Positions 42,204-50,185 of a stretch of DNA of 64,000 nt are shown piece by piece (position 1 is the first letter of the stretch; every line of letters begins with the position of its first letter). The notes beneath the pieces are model-generated. The model was not told the DNA's origin. It did not search any database and saw nothing but the letters and a program-made list of their open reading frames with translations. The DNA is taken from positions 128,155 through 192,154 of the forward strand of contig CAYLOT010000001.1 of assembly GCA_964385405.1 (NCBI GenBank), in the 5' to 3' direction. A program made the translations under genes and the position numbers. Source of the stretch: CAIZGX01 sp964385405. GTDB lineage: Bacteria; Bacteroidota; Bacteroidia; Flavobacteriales_D; Sanyastnellaceae.

Positions 42204-44831
42204 ATGTCACACTTGAACCTGCGAATACTATTTCTTGCTTGCGTGGCATCTTTGCAATTGCACGCCCAGATACTACCTTACAAGAACTCGGACCTACCCG
42301 TAGAAACGCGTGTGAGTGATTTGCTTTCGCGCATGACTGCAGAAGAAAAGTTCTATCAAGTTTTCATGATTGCGCACGATGGACTGTTCCAAGAATCTGA
42401 TTACACACATGGAATTTTTGGGATTGAAATGAATACCTCGGGACTGAATGAGGGTGCTGGACAACAGATGTTGGATTATTCAAAGGGAAATGCAATTGAG
42501 ACGGAACTCACTGAAATGCTTCGTATTCAGAAGTATTTGGTCACACAAACACGATTGGGAATTCCTGCAATCTTTTTTGGAGAATCTTTACACGGAGTGG
42601 TGGCGAAGGGAAGTGTTTCTTATCCGCAGTCGATTGCGCTTGCAGCAAGTTTTAACACATCGTTAATGGAAGAAGTTTCGGATGCTATTGCAACAGCTTC
42701 GTTCCAACGTGGATGGCGCATGGTGCTTTCACCGGTGGTGAACGTTGCAACTGATGTCCGCTGGGGAAGAACAGAAGAGACCTATGGGGAAGACCCATAT
42801 CTGTCAAGTCTCTTTGGAGCTGCGTTCGTTCGTGCCTTCGAGTCGAAGAACATTGTTGCAACTCCGAAGCATTTTGTTGCAAACGTGGGCGATGGCGGAA
42901 GGGACAGCTATCCCATTCATCTCGACGATAAAGCCTTGAATGAAATTCATTACCCTCCTTTCCGCGCGTGTTTCGACGCGGGAGCCCGTGGCGTGATGGC
43001 TAGCTACAACTCGCTCAATGGTGTGCCTTGCAGCATGAATGCGAATCTCCTTCAACATACATTAAAGGAGAATTGGAAGTTCAACGGTGTTGTTATTTCA
43101 GATGCGGGCGCTGTGGGTGGAGCGAATGTGCTGCACAGCACTTCGCCCGATTATCCCACGAGTGGAAAGCAAGCCATAGAAAATGGAATGGATGTTATTT
43201 TTCAAACATCAATTCATCACGATAAATTATTCTCTTCACCTTTTTTGAAAAATGAAGTTCGCACCTCGGCATTGGATTCTGCTGTTGCGCGTGTTTTACG
43301 ATTGAAATTTGAATTGGGATTGTTCGATAATCCGTATGCAGAGTATCATGAAATAGATTTGAAACTTCAGCAAGAACTTGCCCTGAAAGCTGCAGAGGAA
43401 TCCATTGTGTTGTTGAAGAATGAAAACAATGTCTTACCTATTTCTTCCAACTACAAAAAAATACTGGTGGTGGGTGAAGACGCGACTGACTGTCGCTTGG
43501 GCGGATACAGCGGAAGTGGCTATTCCTTGGTAAGTGTTTTAGATGGAATGAAGGAACACTACGAAGGCGATGTGGGTATAGAATACGCGAGAGGATGCAG
43601 TCGCAGAATTGAAAAGGATGTAATTCTTCCGAGAGAAAATTTGTCAGAGATTCAAGCACGTTATTTTTCTGAATTGAATTTTCAAGGGGTTGAGGTGATT
43701 AAGAAATGGAAAGGTGTTCTAGATTTTTATTACACCTTCTATTCTCCCCATGAACAAATTCAAAAGGAAAAATTCAGCGCGAGATTTGAAACGGTTTTTA
43801 CGCCTTCCGATAACAATTGGGAAGCCATTGGGTTGAAGGGTAACGACGGTTTTCGTATGTACGTGAACAACGAATTGGTCATTGATCAGTGGGAAAAAGT
43901 TTCGTTTCATTCGGTGCTTCATTCTATGAAATTGGAAAGAGGAAAGTCTTACAATCTTCGAATTGAATTTCGCGAAACCTTTGGAAACGCTCAATTGGCC
44001 TTGGTTGGAAGAAGAAAGAATACAGACGCTGAAGAAATTCAACGCGCAATTTCACTATCGAAAAAAGCCGATGCAATTGTTGTTGTTGCCGGAATTGAAG
44101 AAGGAGAGTTTCAAGATAGAAGTAAGTTGTCTCTGCCGGGAAATCAGGAGAATTTGATTTTGGAATTAGCGAAAACAGGCAAGCCAATCGTTGTTGTTTT
44201 AGTTGGCGGAAGCGCCATTGTTATGGAGCGTTGGTTGAATGAAGTAGATGGTGTTGTTATGATGTGGTATGCCGGAGAGCAGCAGGGTTACGCCCTTGCG
44301 AATGTTTTATCTGGAAAGGTGAATCCAAGCGGAAAATTACCCATCACTTTTCCGCGTAATGAGGGACAATTGCCATTAAGCTATTGGCACGAACCAACAG
44401 GAAGGGGAAGTGATTACATAGACGGAACTGGGCTACCGTTATTTCCTTTCGGATACGGGAAAAGTTACACTTCGTTTTCATTGACTGACTTGAACGCCAG
44501 TGAAAAGGGTGAGGGCAGAAATAAATATGTTGAAGTCAAACTAAGTTTGAAAAACACAGGTGCAGTCCCTGGTAGTGAAGTAGTTCAAATGTATGTTCAG
44601 CGTCCGAATTCATTGCGCGTAGAAGCCGTTCAGAAGTTGAAAGGATTTCAGAAAGTTTTCCTTCAACCCAACGAAGAAAAGGAATTGGTTTTTCATATTG
44701 GACAGCAAGAGCTTCAAGAGTATATGGGAAACAACGAATGGAAATTTCATTCAGGAAATTACCGCATCATGTTCGGAAGTTCGAGTAGAGAAATTCAACA
44801 AGAATTTTTGTGGGAATATTTTCCGAATTAA
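42204..44831 (+). CDS. Glycoside hydrolase family 3 beta-glucosidase with PA14 domain
   Basis: Exported beta-glucosidase or beta-xylosidase. The 875 residues begin with a signal peptide (MSHLNLRILFLACVASLQLH). The catalytic TIM-barrel has FGESLHGV, GRTEETYGEDPYLSS, TPKHFVANVG and the nucleophile Asp in GVVISDAGAVGG. In the second domain (QELALKAAEESIVLLKNENN) a PA14 domain is inserted (about 490-620, with GNDGFRMYVNNELVIDQW). The end is a fibronectin-III-like domain. I start at 42204; the upstream frame crosses repeat array C. Its TAA shares TTAA with the convergent lipoprotein gene. Confidence 0.93.
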   Translation: MSHLNLRILFLACVASLQLHAQILPYKNSDLPVETRVSDLLSRMTAEEKFYQVFMIAHDGLFQESDYTHGIFGIEMNTSGLNEGAGQQMLDYSKGNAIETELTEMLRIQKYLVTQTRLGIPAIFFGESLHGVVAKGSVSYPQSIALAASFNTSLMEEVSDAIATASFQRGWRMVLSPVVNVATDVRWGRTEETYGEDPYLSSLFGAAFVRAFESKNIVATPKHFVANVGDGGRDSYPIHLDDKALNEIHYPPFRACFDAGARGVMASYNSLNGVPCSMNANLLQHTLKENWKFNGVVISDAGAVGGANVLHSTSPDYPTSGKQAIENGMDVIFQTSIHHDKLFSSPFLKNEVRTSALDSAVARVLRLKFELGLFDNPYAEYHEIDLKLQQELALKAAEESIVLLKNENNVLPISSNYKKILVVGEDATDCRLGGYSGSGYSLVSVLDGMKEHYEGDVGIEYARGCSRRIEKDVILPRENLSEIQARYFSELNFQGVEVIKKWKGVLDFYYTFYSPHEQIQKEKFSARFETVFTPSDNNWEAIGLKGNDGFRMYVNNELVIDQWEKVSFHSVLHSMKLERGKSYNLRIEFRETFGNAQLALVGRRKNTDAEEIQRAISLSKKADAIVVVAGIEEGEFQDRSKLSLPGNQENLILELAKTGKPIVVVLVGGSAIVMERWLNEVDGVVMMWYAGEQQGYALANVLSGKVNPSGKLPITFPRNEGQLPLSYWHEPTGRGSDYIDGTGLPLFPFGYGKSYTSFSLTDLNASEKGEGRNKYVEVKLSLKNTGAVPGSEVVQMYVQRPNSLRVEAVQKLKGFQKVFLQPNEEKELVFHIGQQELQEYMGNNEWKFHSGNYRIMFGSSSREIQQEFLWEYFPN

Positions 44832-45619
44832 TGTGGATTGAAAATCACGAGCAAGGGAATGGCAATTAGTAATAGCAGTCCGAGAATTTTCAATCTTCCT
44901 ATCGGACTGAACAAATTTTGCCCAAACCACAGTCCGAATCTTCTGAGGTATTGATGTTCCGACTCTCTGATTCGATGTTTTTTTTCTCTTTTGTTAATAG
45001 GATCGTCGTCTTTTTTTCCGAATATTTTGAGCGCTGTTAATTTTAAAATTCTCAGTAAACCTCTAACAAGATAGAATATGAATGCAGCTATTGACAAAAA
45101 GAACAATAATATTAGAAAAATGAATCCGTCGCTAACCCCAGTTGCTGACTGTCCAATAAGGGCAAGCAGTCCGCCCGAAACACCGCCGATAAGCATTGCG
45201 AGTAAAACGAGTTTGAAATCTCTTCCGATTCCTTTTTTGAGTTGTTCTACCGTTTTTGGTTTTCTTATCGGGGGACCAAAGAAGGCCTCTTTGTTCGCAT
45301 TTGTTAAATTGGTTTCCTTTTGTCCGAAGTAATCATCTTCTTTCTTCGTTGGTGTAATGGTGTCGGAAGGAGGGTTAAATTCTACATTCTTGGAAAGATC
45401 TTGCGAAACATCTGTTTCAAGATTCTTCGAAAGGTCTGGTGAAACATCTATTTCAAGATTCTTCGAAAGATCTTGCGAAGCACCTGCGAGAGGCCCCGTC
45501 GGTTTTGGGTGAAGCCAGGAAACATGATATCCCTTGTTGTATATCCGCTTTTCAATGGAGCAAGAGGTAAAGACGATTACACAAAGAAGGAGTACTAACT
45601 GATTTAGGTTTAATCTCAT
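44828..45619 (-). CDS. Lipoprotein of the EK-Y-GYH-W family with 12-bp-encoded repeats
   Basis: Function unknown. The 263 residues have a lipoprotein signal (lipobox FTSC), the shared motif SIEKRIYNKGYHVSWLH, then a repeat linker (ASQDLSKNLEIDVSPDLSKN, continuing LETDVSQDLSKNVEF) encoded by eight 12-nt units. Two central helices follow (KLVLLAMLIGGVSGGLLALI and FIFLILLFFLSIAAFIFYLV), a charged stretch, and a last helix near the C-terminus. The linker uses the same words SQDLSKNL and EIDV as the protein at 12590. Start ATG 45617-45619. It ends in the TTAA shared with the beta-glucosidase gene. Confidence 0.72.
   Translation of the reverse strand: MRLNLNQLVLLLCVIVFTSCSIEKRIYNKGYHVSWLHPKPTGPLAGASQDLSKNLEIDVSPDLSKNLETDVSQDLSKNVEFNPPSDTITPTKKEDDYFGQKETNLTNANKEAFFGPPIRKPKTVEQLKKGIGRDFKLVLLAMLIGGVSGGLLALIGQSATGVSDGFIFLILLFFLSIAAFIFYLVRGLLRILKLTALKIFGKKDDDPINKREKKHRIRESEHQYLRRFGLWFGQNLFSPIGRLKILGLLLLIAIPLLVIFNPH
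45386..45481 (-). repeat. 12-bp degenerate tandem repeat, coding array
   Basis: Eight contiguous 12-nt units in frame inside the lipoprotein gene. The plus-strand unit ATTCTTCGAAAG occurs exactly at 45422 and 45458, with variants ATTCTTGGAAAG, ATCTTGCGAAAC, ATCTGTTTCAAG, GTCTGGTGAAAC and ATCTATTTCAAG. Confidence 0.85.
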
Positions 45620-45737
45620 GTTTAACGGTATGAACGAGTAGTGAAATTAAGGAAATTTGCCTGTTCTTGTAAACATGGTGAGTAGTTTATTGTTTGAACG
45701 CTGTGATTCGAAATAACTTTACAAAAAATTGAAGATT

Positions 45738-46367
45738 ATGAATGTAGTTGAAAGAATGGAGTGGAGATATGCCGTGAAGGCAATGAATGGGGAAAGAGTT
45801 AGCGGTGATAAAATTGAGCGAATTTTAGAAGCAATACGTTTGTCGCCCTCCTCGAGTGGTTTACAGCCATATGAGCTTGTGTTAGTTACGAATCAAGAAT
45901 TGAAGAAAGAACTCAGAGCAGCGGCTAACAACCAAAGTCAGGTGGAAGACTGTTCACACCTTTTGATTTTCGCGGCTTGGGATACGTATACCGAAGAGCG
46001 CATTAACAAGTGGTTTGATTTGGTAAATGAAGTGAGAGGGGTGAAGAGTGAAGGATGGGAGAATTATAGGAAGTACCTTTTGAGTAGCTATCCGAAGCGT
46101 TCAGCGGCGGTGAACCACGAGCATACCTCGAAGCAGGCCTATATTGCGTTGGGTGTAGCCATGCTTGCAGCTGCAATGGAAGAAGTAGACTGTACGCCAA
46201 TGGAAGGATTCAATCCGGCAGAGGTTGATCGCATTCTAGGGCTCGAAGCCAAGGGCTTGAAGTCGGTGCTGCTACTTCCGTTGGGATATAGAAATCCTGA
46301 GAAGGATTATTTAATCAATGCGAAGAAGGTGCGGAAGTCGATGAATGATTTCGTTCTTCAACTTTAA
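45738..46367 (+). CDS. Nitroreductase-family NAD(P)H-dependent oxidoreductase
   Basis: FMN-dependent oxidoreductase of 209 residues; the physiological substrate is unknown. It shows MEWRYAVKAMNGERVSGDKI, the flavin-contact segment IRLSPSSSGLQPYELVLVTN, HTSKQAYIALGVAMLAAAME and ILGLEAKGLKSVLLLPLGYR, as in NfsB-like enzymes. I use the ATG at 45738; an upstream in-frame start adds three residues. A TAACTTTAC stretch about 16 nt upstream may be the promoter. It shares TTAA with the convergent lipoprotein stop. Confidence 0.88.
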   Translation: MNVVERMEWRYAVKAMNGERVSGDKIERILEAIRLSPSSSGLQPYELVLVTNQELKKELRAAANNQSQVEDCSHLLIFAAWDTYTEERINKWFDLVNEVRGVKSEGWENYRKYLLSSYPKRSAAVNHEHTSKQAYIALGVAMLAAAMEEVDCTPMEGFNPAEVDRILGLEAKGLKSVLLLPLGYRNPEKDYLINAKKVRKSMNDFVLQL

Positions 46368-47464
46368 TTAGACAAATTCAATTCGTCTCGGATATTGGTT
46401 TTTTTAATTGACCAAATTAATTGAATTACGATTGAAATTAGGATAGCCAAAATGAATATTGGGATGGCATTAAATGCTGCAGTGGAAGCCTCGGCAGCTA
46501 GGATAATGATGGTAAGGCAGTTGAGCACCATGAATATTTTATTAAATTTCATCTTCTTTTTAAGGTTGGCAAGTTGTTCTTGCAGATAAGCTTTATGTTG
46601 AAGTGAAAACTGTTGAGCTGGATTGGTATTTGGTTCAAGATTGACTAAGTTATTTCTCTCTACAATGAGTTGCTTGCGCTTACTCGTATAAATGAAGAAA
46701 AGAACCAGACTCGCTAATCCAAATGGAAACAGATATGTAAGAGTCAGAATGGAAAGAGGAAGTAATGAGAATCGAACAATGTTGTAACTCTTCATTTTCT
46801 TATTTAGACTTGTTACTTTTGAGGCTATTTCTTCTGGATCGTCCGGTACATTTGGATTTGCTTGATTATAATAGATGTAGCTTTGTTTGCGGTGTCTGTT
46901 CTTAATGATTGTATAAGCAATAATCAGGATGATTGAAATTCCTGCACCGATTACACCTAGTCCTAAAAGAGCATATCCTATTCCTGCATCGGTTGCAGCA
47001 ATTATAGGTAAACCAGTTATGAATGCAAGGAAACTTGTTACAAGGACTAACCATGAAATGAGCACGCGTTTTTTGTCTTTCTTTTGTTGGTCGTATTTTT
47101 CATGAGGTTTAATTGAGGAGAGGTTTTCGATTTTTGTTTCAGGAACGGTATCTGTGCTCGAAAATGCTAATTGACGTTTTTTTGATTTGGCATTTGCCTT
47201 TTCAAAATTGAGTGAAATGGATTTTTTCTTTTGGATAGAGTCTGGTGCATCGTTGACATCTGAGTTGCTCAACAGATCTGCAGATTCGTGCAGACCGATT
47301 AGGCTGTTTGTTTGAGACTTGAAATTTGAAGCAGTTGTTTTTTTTTGGAAATGCTTGTGCACATTCCAAGTGGTGTGATATCCGTTTGAGTATCGTTTTT
47401 TCTCAATGGTGCATCCGCTTAATGTAAGTGTACACAAAATAATCAGCGTAAGAACTTTCGACAT
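46364..47464 (-). CDS. Large lipoprotein of the EK-Y-GYH-W family
   Basis: Function unknown. The 366 residues have a lipoprotein signal (MSKVLTLIILCTLTLSGC) and the shared motif TIEKKRYSNGYHTTWNVHK. A polar Ser/Lys-rich stretch (about 40-125) follows, then several hydrophobic segments (VLISWLVLVTSFLAFITGLP, YALLGLGVIGAGISIILIIA, FSLLPLSILTLTYLFPFGLA, and one near the C-terminus). Charged helical segments lie between them. It has no 12-bp repeat. I use the ATG at 47462-47464; the TTG at 47488 lies upstream. The minus-strand box TAAATTTG (47486-47493) is its likely promoter. Confidence 0.68.
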   Translation of the reverse strand: MSKVLTLIILCTLTLSGCTIEKKRYSNGYHTTWNVHKHFQKKTTASNFKSQTNSLIGLHESADLLSNSDVNDAPDSIQKKKSISLNFEKANAKSKKRQLAFSSTDTVPETKIENLSSIKPHEKYDQQKKDKKRVLISWLVLVTSFLAFITGLPIIAATDAGIGYALLGLGVIGAGISIILIIAYTIIKNRHRKQSYIYYNQANPNVPDDPEEIASKVTSLNKKMKSYNIVRFSLLPLSILTLTYLFPFGLASLVLFFIYTSKRKQLIVERNNLVNLEPNTNPAQQFSLQHKAYLQEQLANLKKKMKFNKIFMVLNCLTIIILAAEASTAAFNAIPIFILAILISIVIQLIWSIKKTNIRDELNLSN

Positions 47465-47519
47465 AGATGAGATAGTTAAGGTTGTCAAATTTATCGGAAA
47501 AAATGAAAAAGGAATATAA

Positions 47520-47547
47520 AAAAAATCCCCAACTCGTGTTGAGGACT
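47520..47547 (-). terminator. Rho-independent terminator after tRNA-Arg
   Basis: Arms 47526-47533 and 47538-47545 pair over 8 bp with one G-T wobble and loop TCGT. On the minus strand they are followed by a run of T. Confidence 0.8.
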
Positions 47548-47561
47548 TTTTTGTCTTTTAG

Positions 47562-47635
47562 TGATCCCGAAGGGATTCGAACCCCTGACCGTCTGCTTAG
47601 AAGGCAGATGCTCTATCCAGCTGAGCTACGAGATC
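47562..47635 (-). tRNA. tRNA-Arg (anticodon TCT)
   Basis: A 74-nt cloverleaf. The acceptor stem GATCTCG pairs with CGGGATC (one wobble), discriminator A. The D arm is AGCTCAGCTGGATAGAGC, the anticodon loop CTTCTAA gives TCT, which reads AGA, and the T loop is GTTCGAATC. The 3' CCA is not encoded. It lies downstream of tRNA-Pro. Confidence 0.95.
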
Positions 47636-47650
47636 ATTCATCTATAAAAA

Positions 47651-47676
47651 AAGAAAGACAACCGAGTTGTCTTTTC
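47651..47676 (-). terminator. Hairpin between tRNA-Pro and tRNA-Arg
   Basis: A 9-bp perfect stem (47654-47662 with 47666-47674) followed on the minus strand by a T-rich tract. It can terminate behind tRNA-Pro or serve as a processing signal, since tRNA-Arg lies 15 nt downstream with no clear promoter of its own. Confidence 0.75.
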
Positions 47677-47680
47677 TTTG

Positions 47681-47754
47681 TCGGGGTGGCAGGATTCGAA
47701 CCTACGACCTCCTGCTCCCAAAGCAGGCGCGATACCGGGCTACGCTACACCCCG
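47681..47754 (-). tRNA. tRNA-Pro (anticodon TGG)
   Basis: A 74-nt cloverleaf. The acceptor stem CGGGGTG pairs with CACCCCG, discriminator A. The anticodon stem CCTGC/GCAGG holds loop TTTGGGA with anticodon TGG, and the T loop is GTTCGAATC. CCA is not encoded. Confidence 0.95.
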
Positions 47755-47781
47755 AAATGCTCTTTAGCACCCTAAGGGGGT

Positions 47782-47790
47782 GCAAATATA
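47782..47790 (-). promoter_or_regulatory. -7 promoter element of the tRNA-Pro/tRNA-Arg unit
   Basis: Minus-strand TATATTTGC, a perfect TAnnTTTGC match, about 28 nt before the tRNA-Pro 5' end. Confidence 0.75.
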
Positions 47791-47835
47791 CATCTCTTTT
47801 TTAATTTTCAAGGCCATTGATAAATCTTTTTTACC

Positions 47836-48663
47836 CTACTGCGCGAAAATGCTTCGTGAGTCTACGTTAGCACTAATCGGATTAATCACCAATACAGGAA
47901 CTCCAGCATCGTTAGTTATCACTTTTTGCTCAGCGTCAGCTCCAAATGCATGAATCAATCTCTCGCCAGCAAAATTCAAAATACAAATCAGATCAATCTC
48001 GGCGTATTGCGCGTATTTCAAAAGTTCTTTTACGAATGCTGAACTGTCTTCTTCCGTAACCTTAGTCTTACAAGTAACGCCATTTTCAATGAAATAGCCT
48101 TCAGCATATGACATGTTGCGTTTGACTTGATTGTTCAAGAATTCGTCTGACTCTTTCGGACAGATAATGTGAACTTCTGCATTAAATTTTTTTGCTAGTT
48201 CGCTGGCAAACTTTATTTTTTGTTTGGTCTCTTTATGCAAATCTAAGGGAACCAAAATACGCTTGATATGAGCACTGTGCTTTGTCTTTTCTTGAACAAC
48301 AATGAACTGAGCGTCGGAGTCTGAAATTACTCGCAGTGCGTTGCTTCCAGTAATGTACTGAAGCCCTGTTAATCCATGTGTCCCCATTACAATGAGCTCA
48401 CCATTCAACTCTTCAGTCATTTTCGGAATTTCATCAAAGATGTTCCCAATACGAACAACAGGAGAGGCTTCAATTCCAGTTTTCTCTTTATGCTTTGAAA
48501 TTTGTGTGTTCAGCTTCGTTAAGGCTGCCGCTTCTTCGGATTGGTCTTTCACAATATGAAGAATTTCAACGGGAGTTTTCAATGTTTTAGAAATTTCACA
48601 AGCGTAGTTAACTGCTACATCAGAGGTGCTTGAAAAATCGGAAGGGACAATAATTTTCGACAT
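47836..48663 (-). CDS. Universal stress protein, tandem UspA domains
   Basis: Cytoplasmic stress protein of 275 residues made of two UspA domains. The first starts SKIIVPSDFSSTSDVAVNYA and ends with the nucleotide-binding pattern VMGTHGLTGLQYITGSNALR (G-x2-G-x9-G-S/N). The second starts KRILVPLDLHKETKQKIKFA but its C-terminal glycine motif is degenerate. I start at MSKIIVP (48661-48663); the longer frame runs back into the upstream gene. It follows the other universal stress gene by 13 nt. Confidence 0.9.
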   Translation of the reverse strand: MSKIIVPSDFSSTSDVAVNYACEISKTLKTPVEILHIVKDQSEEAAALTKLNTQISKHKEKTGIEASPVVRIGNIFDEIPKMTEELNGELIVMGTHGLTGLQYITGSNALRVISDSDAQFIVVQEKTKHSAHIKRILVPLDLHKETKQKIKFASELAKKFNAEVHIICPKESDEFLNNQVKRNMSYAEGYFIENGVTCKTKVTEEDSSAFVKELLKYAQYAEIDLICILNFAGERLIHAFGADAEQKVITNDAGVPVLVINPISANVDSRSIFAQ

Positions 48664-48676
48664 ATCAAATAATTTT

Positions 48677-49501
48677 TTAGTGCCACATTGGGATATAGTA
48701 AACAGAGTCGTCTTGTTGTTCTGGTGTAACCAACAAAACTGGAATTTGAGCCTCATTGTATATTAAGTCTTCTTCCTCGGTGCGAGGGAAAAGTGTATAC
48801 AAGTATTCGAAAGAAAAATTGACAGCGCAGATTAAATCTGCATCTACAGAAGCTGCATAGGCCACAACTGATTTGGCGAAAGGTCTTTTGCCTGTTTCAA
48901 TGTGCATATTGAAGGGCACATTGGCTGCATGAAAAACCTCTTCTACTTTAGCCATTAACTCTTGGTCATGGTTGCTCTCTACCTCCTGTGCAATGAAATA
49001 AACTTCCCCATTAAACAATTTTGCCATGTCAGAAAAGAAATTTGCTTCTTCTAACAATTGCTGACGAAATGTAACAGGAAGTACGATCTTCTTATATCCT
49101 TCAGGACGAATATGTCTTTGTTGGACGATGATGAATGGAGTGGTGGATTCAGAAATAACTTTCAATGCAAGGCTTCCTGTAATACGCTGTAATCCTCGCA
49201 TGCCATGGGTTGGCATAACCACTAAACCACAGTTTTGAAGTTTCGCAATTTCGTCTATTGTATTAGCCAATTCACCTTCTTCAACAATCGCTTTTACCGA
49301 CCCTTCAAAAGTTTCGCGAATGCGATCGGCCCATTTGTTAAGTTCATTCTGAGCAAATGGAATGTCGTTTTCGTGTTTTACCAAATGTAACAAAACGATT
49401 TCGGAGTTAGACAAACGTGCAATAAACTCCGCGTGAAGAATGGCATTGAAGCTATCTTCCCTTAAATCGAAGGGAATAAGTATGCGTTTAATGTTTTTCA
49501 T
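48677..49501 (-). CDS. Universal stress protein, tandem UspA domains
   Basis: Paralogue of the downstream gene with 274 residues and two UspA domains. The first has KRILIPFDLREDSFNAILHA and VMPTHGMRGLQRITGSLALK with the ATP-binding glycine pattern. The second starts KKIVLPVTFRQQLLEEANFF and lacks it. The pair probably arose by local duplication and is co-transcribed. A minus-strand box TACTTTTG lies about 11 nt upstream. It is divergent from the HD-domain gene. Confidence 0.9.
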   Translation of the reverse strand: MKNIKRILIPFDLREDSFNAILHAEFIARLSNSEIVLLHLVKHENDIPFAQNELNKWADRIRETFEGSVKAIVEEGELANTIDEIAKLQNCGLVVMPTHGMRGLQRITGSLALKVISESTTPFIIVQQRHIRPEGYKKIVLPVTFRQQLLEEANFFSDMAKLFNGEVYFIAQEVESNHDQELMAKVEEVFHAANVPFNMHIETGKRPFAKSVVAYAASVDADLICAVNFSFEYLYTLFPRTEEEDLIYNEAQIPVLLVTPEQQDDSVYYIPMWH

Positions 49502-49582
49502 AAAAAGTGGTTCAAAAGTAATAAAGAATGTGCATCTTCGTTAGTGAATTGTTTTACGAAATTTGTGATAATATTTGGCTTC

Positions 49583-50185
49583 ATGACAGAGTTGAGCACT
49601 TTCTATTTACAAAATCTTGAACCTGTTCTTCAGCGATTGAAAGACGGACTGAACAAGCATTACCATTATCACGATGTTCGGCACACGTTGGATGTCATAG
49701 AGCAGTCTCAGGCAATAGGTAGGTTGGAAGGAGTTTCGGCTCGCGAGTTGGAGATATTAAAAGTAGCGGCCCTCTTCCACGACACGGGATTCTTAAAGGT
49801 TCGGGCGGGACATGAGCAAGCGAGCGTTGATTTTTTTCAGGCCGTTGGTGGATTGAGTTCCTTGACTTATGAAGATTGTGATATTATCACAGGTTGTATC
49901 CGTGCCACGCACATGCCTCAAAATCCTCAAAATCAGTTGGAGCGAATCCTTTGCGATGCTGATCTAGACTACCTCGGGCGAGAAGATTTCAATCTAATCG
50001 GTGAAAATTTATTTCTCGAAATGACGGCTTGCGGTGAAATGAGTGATCGATTCACTTGGGATAACCTTCAAATTAAATTCCTCGAGGAACACAGTTACCA
50101 CACTGTATCGAATAGAAATAGAAGAAATAGGAAGAAGGCAGAAAATTTAAACGAAGTTCGATTGCGTGTAGCTCAGAAAAGTTAA
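49583..50185 (+). CDS. HD-domain phosphohydrolase
   Basis: Metal-dependent phosphohydrolase of 200 residues. The HD ligands are visible: YHDVRHTLDVIEQ (His), VAALFHDTGFLKV (His-Asp), HEQASVDFF, and the distal Asp in ILCDADLDYLGRED. The substrate is unknown. It lies tail to tail with the response-regulator cyclase gene, sharing the TTAA of the two stops. HD proteins of this kind are often found near cyclases, so a role in nucleotide signalling is inferred. I start at MTELSTF; AATATTTGG lies 4 nt before the ATG. Confidence 0.85.
   Translation: MTELSTFYLQNLEPVLQRLKDGLNKHYHYHDVRHTLDVIEQSQAIGRLEGVSARELEILKVAALFHDTGFLKVRAGHEQASVDFFQAVGGLSSLTYEDCDIITGCIRATHMPQNPQNQLERILCDADLDYLGREDFNLIGENLFLEMTACGEMSDRFTWDNLQIKFLEEHSYHTVSNRNRRNRKKAENLNEVRLRVAQKS

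Noticed and set aside
47482..47775. Plus-strand 97-codon frame with GIRTPDRLLRRQMLYPAELR and GFEPTTSCSQSRRDTGLRY
   Set aside because: These are the well-known false peptides read from the antisense strand of tRNA genes; the DNA encodes tRNA-Arg and tRNA-Pro on the minus strand.
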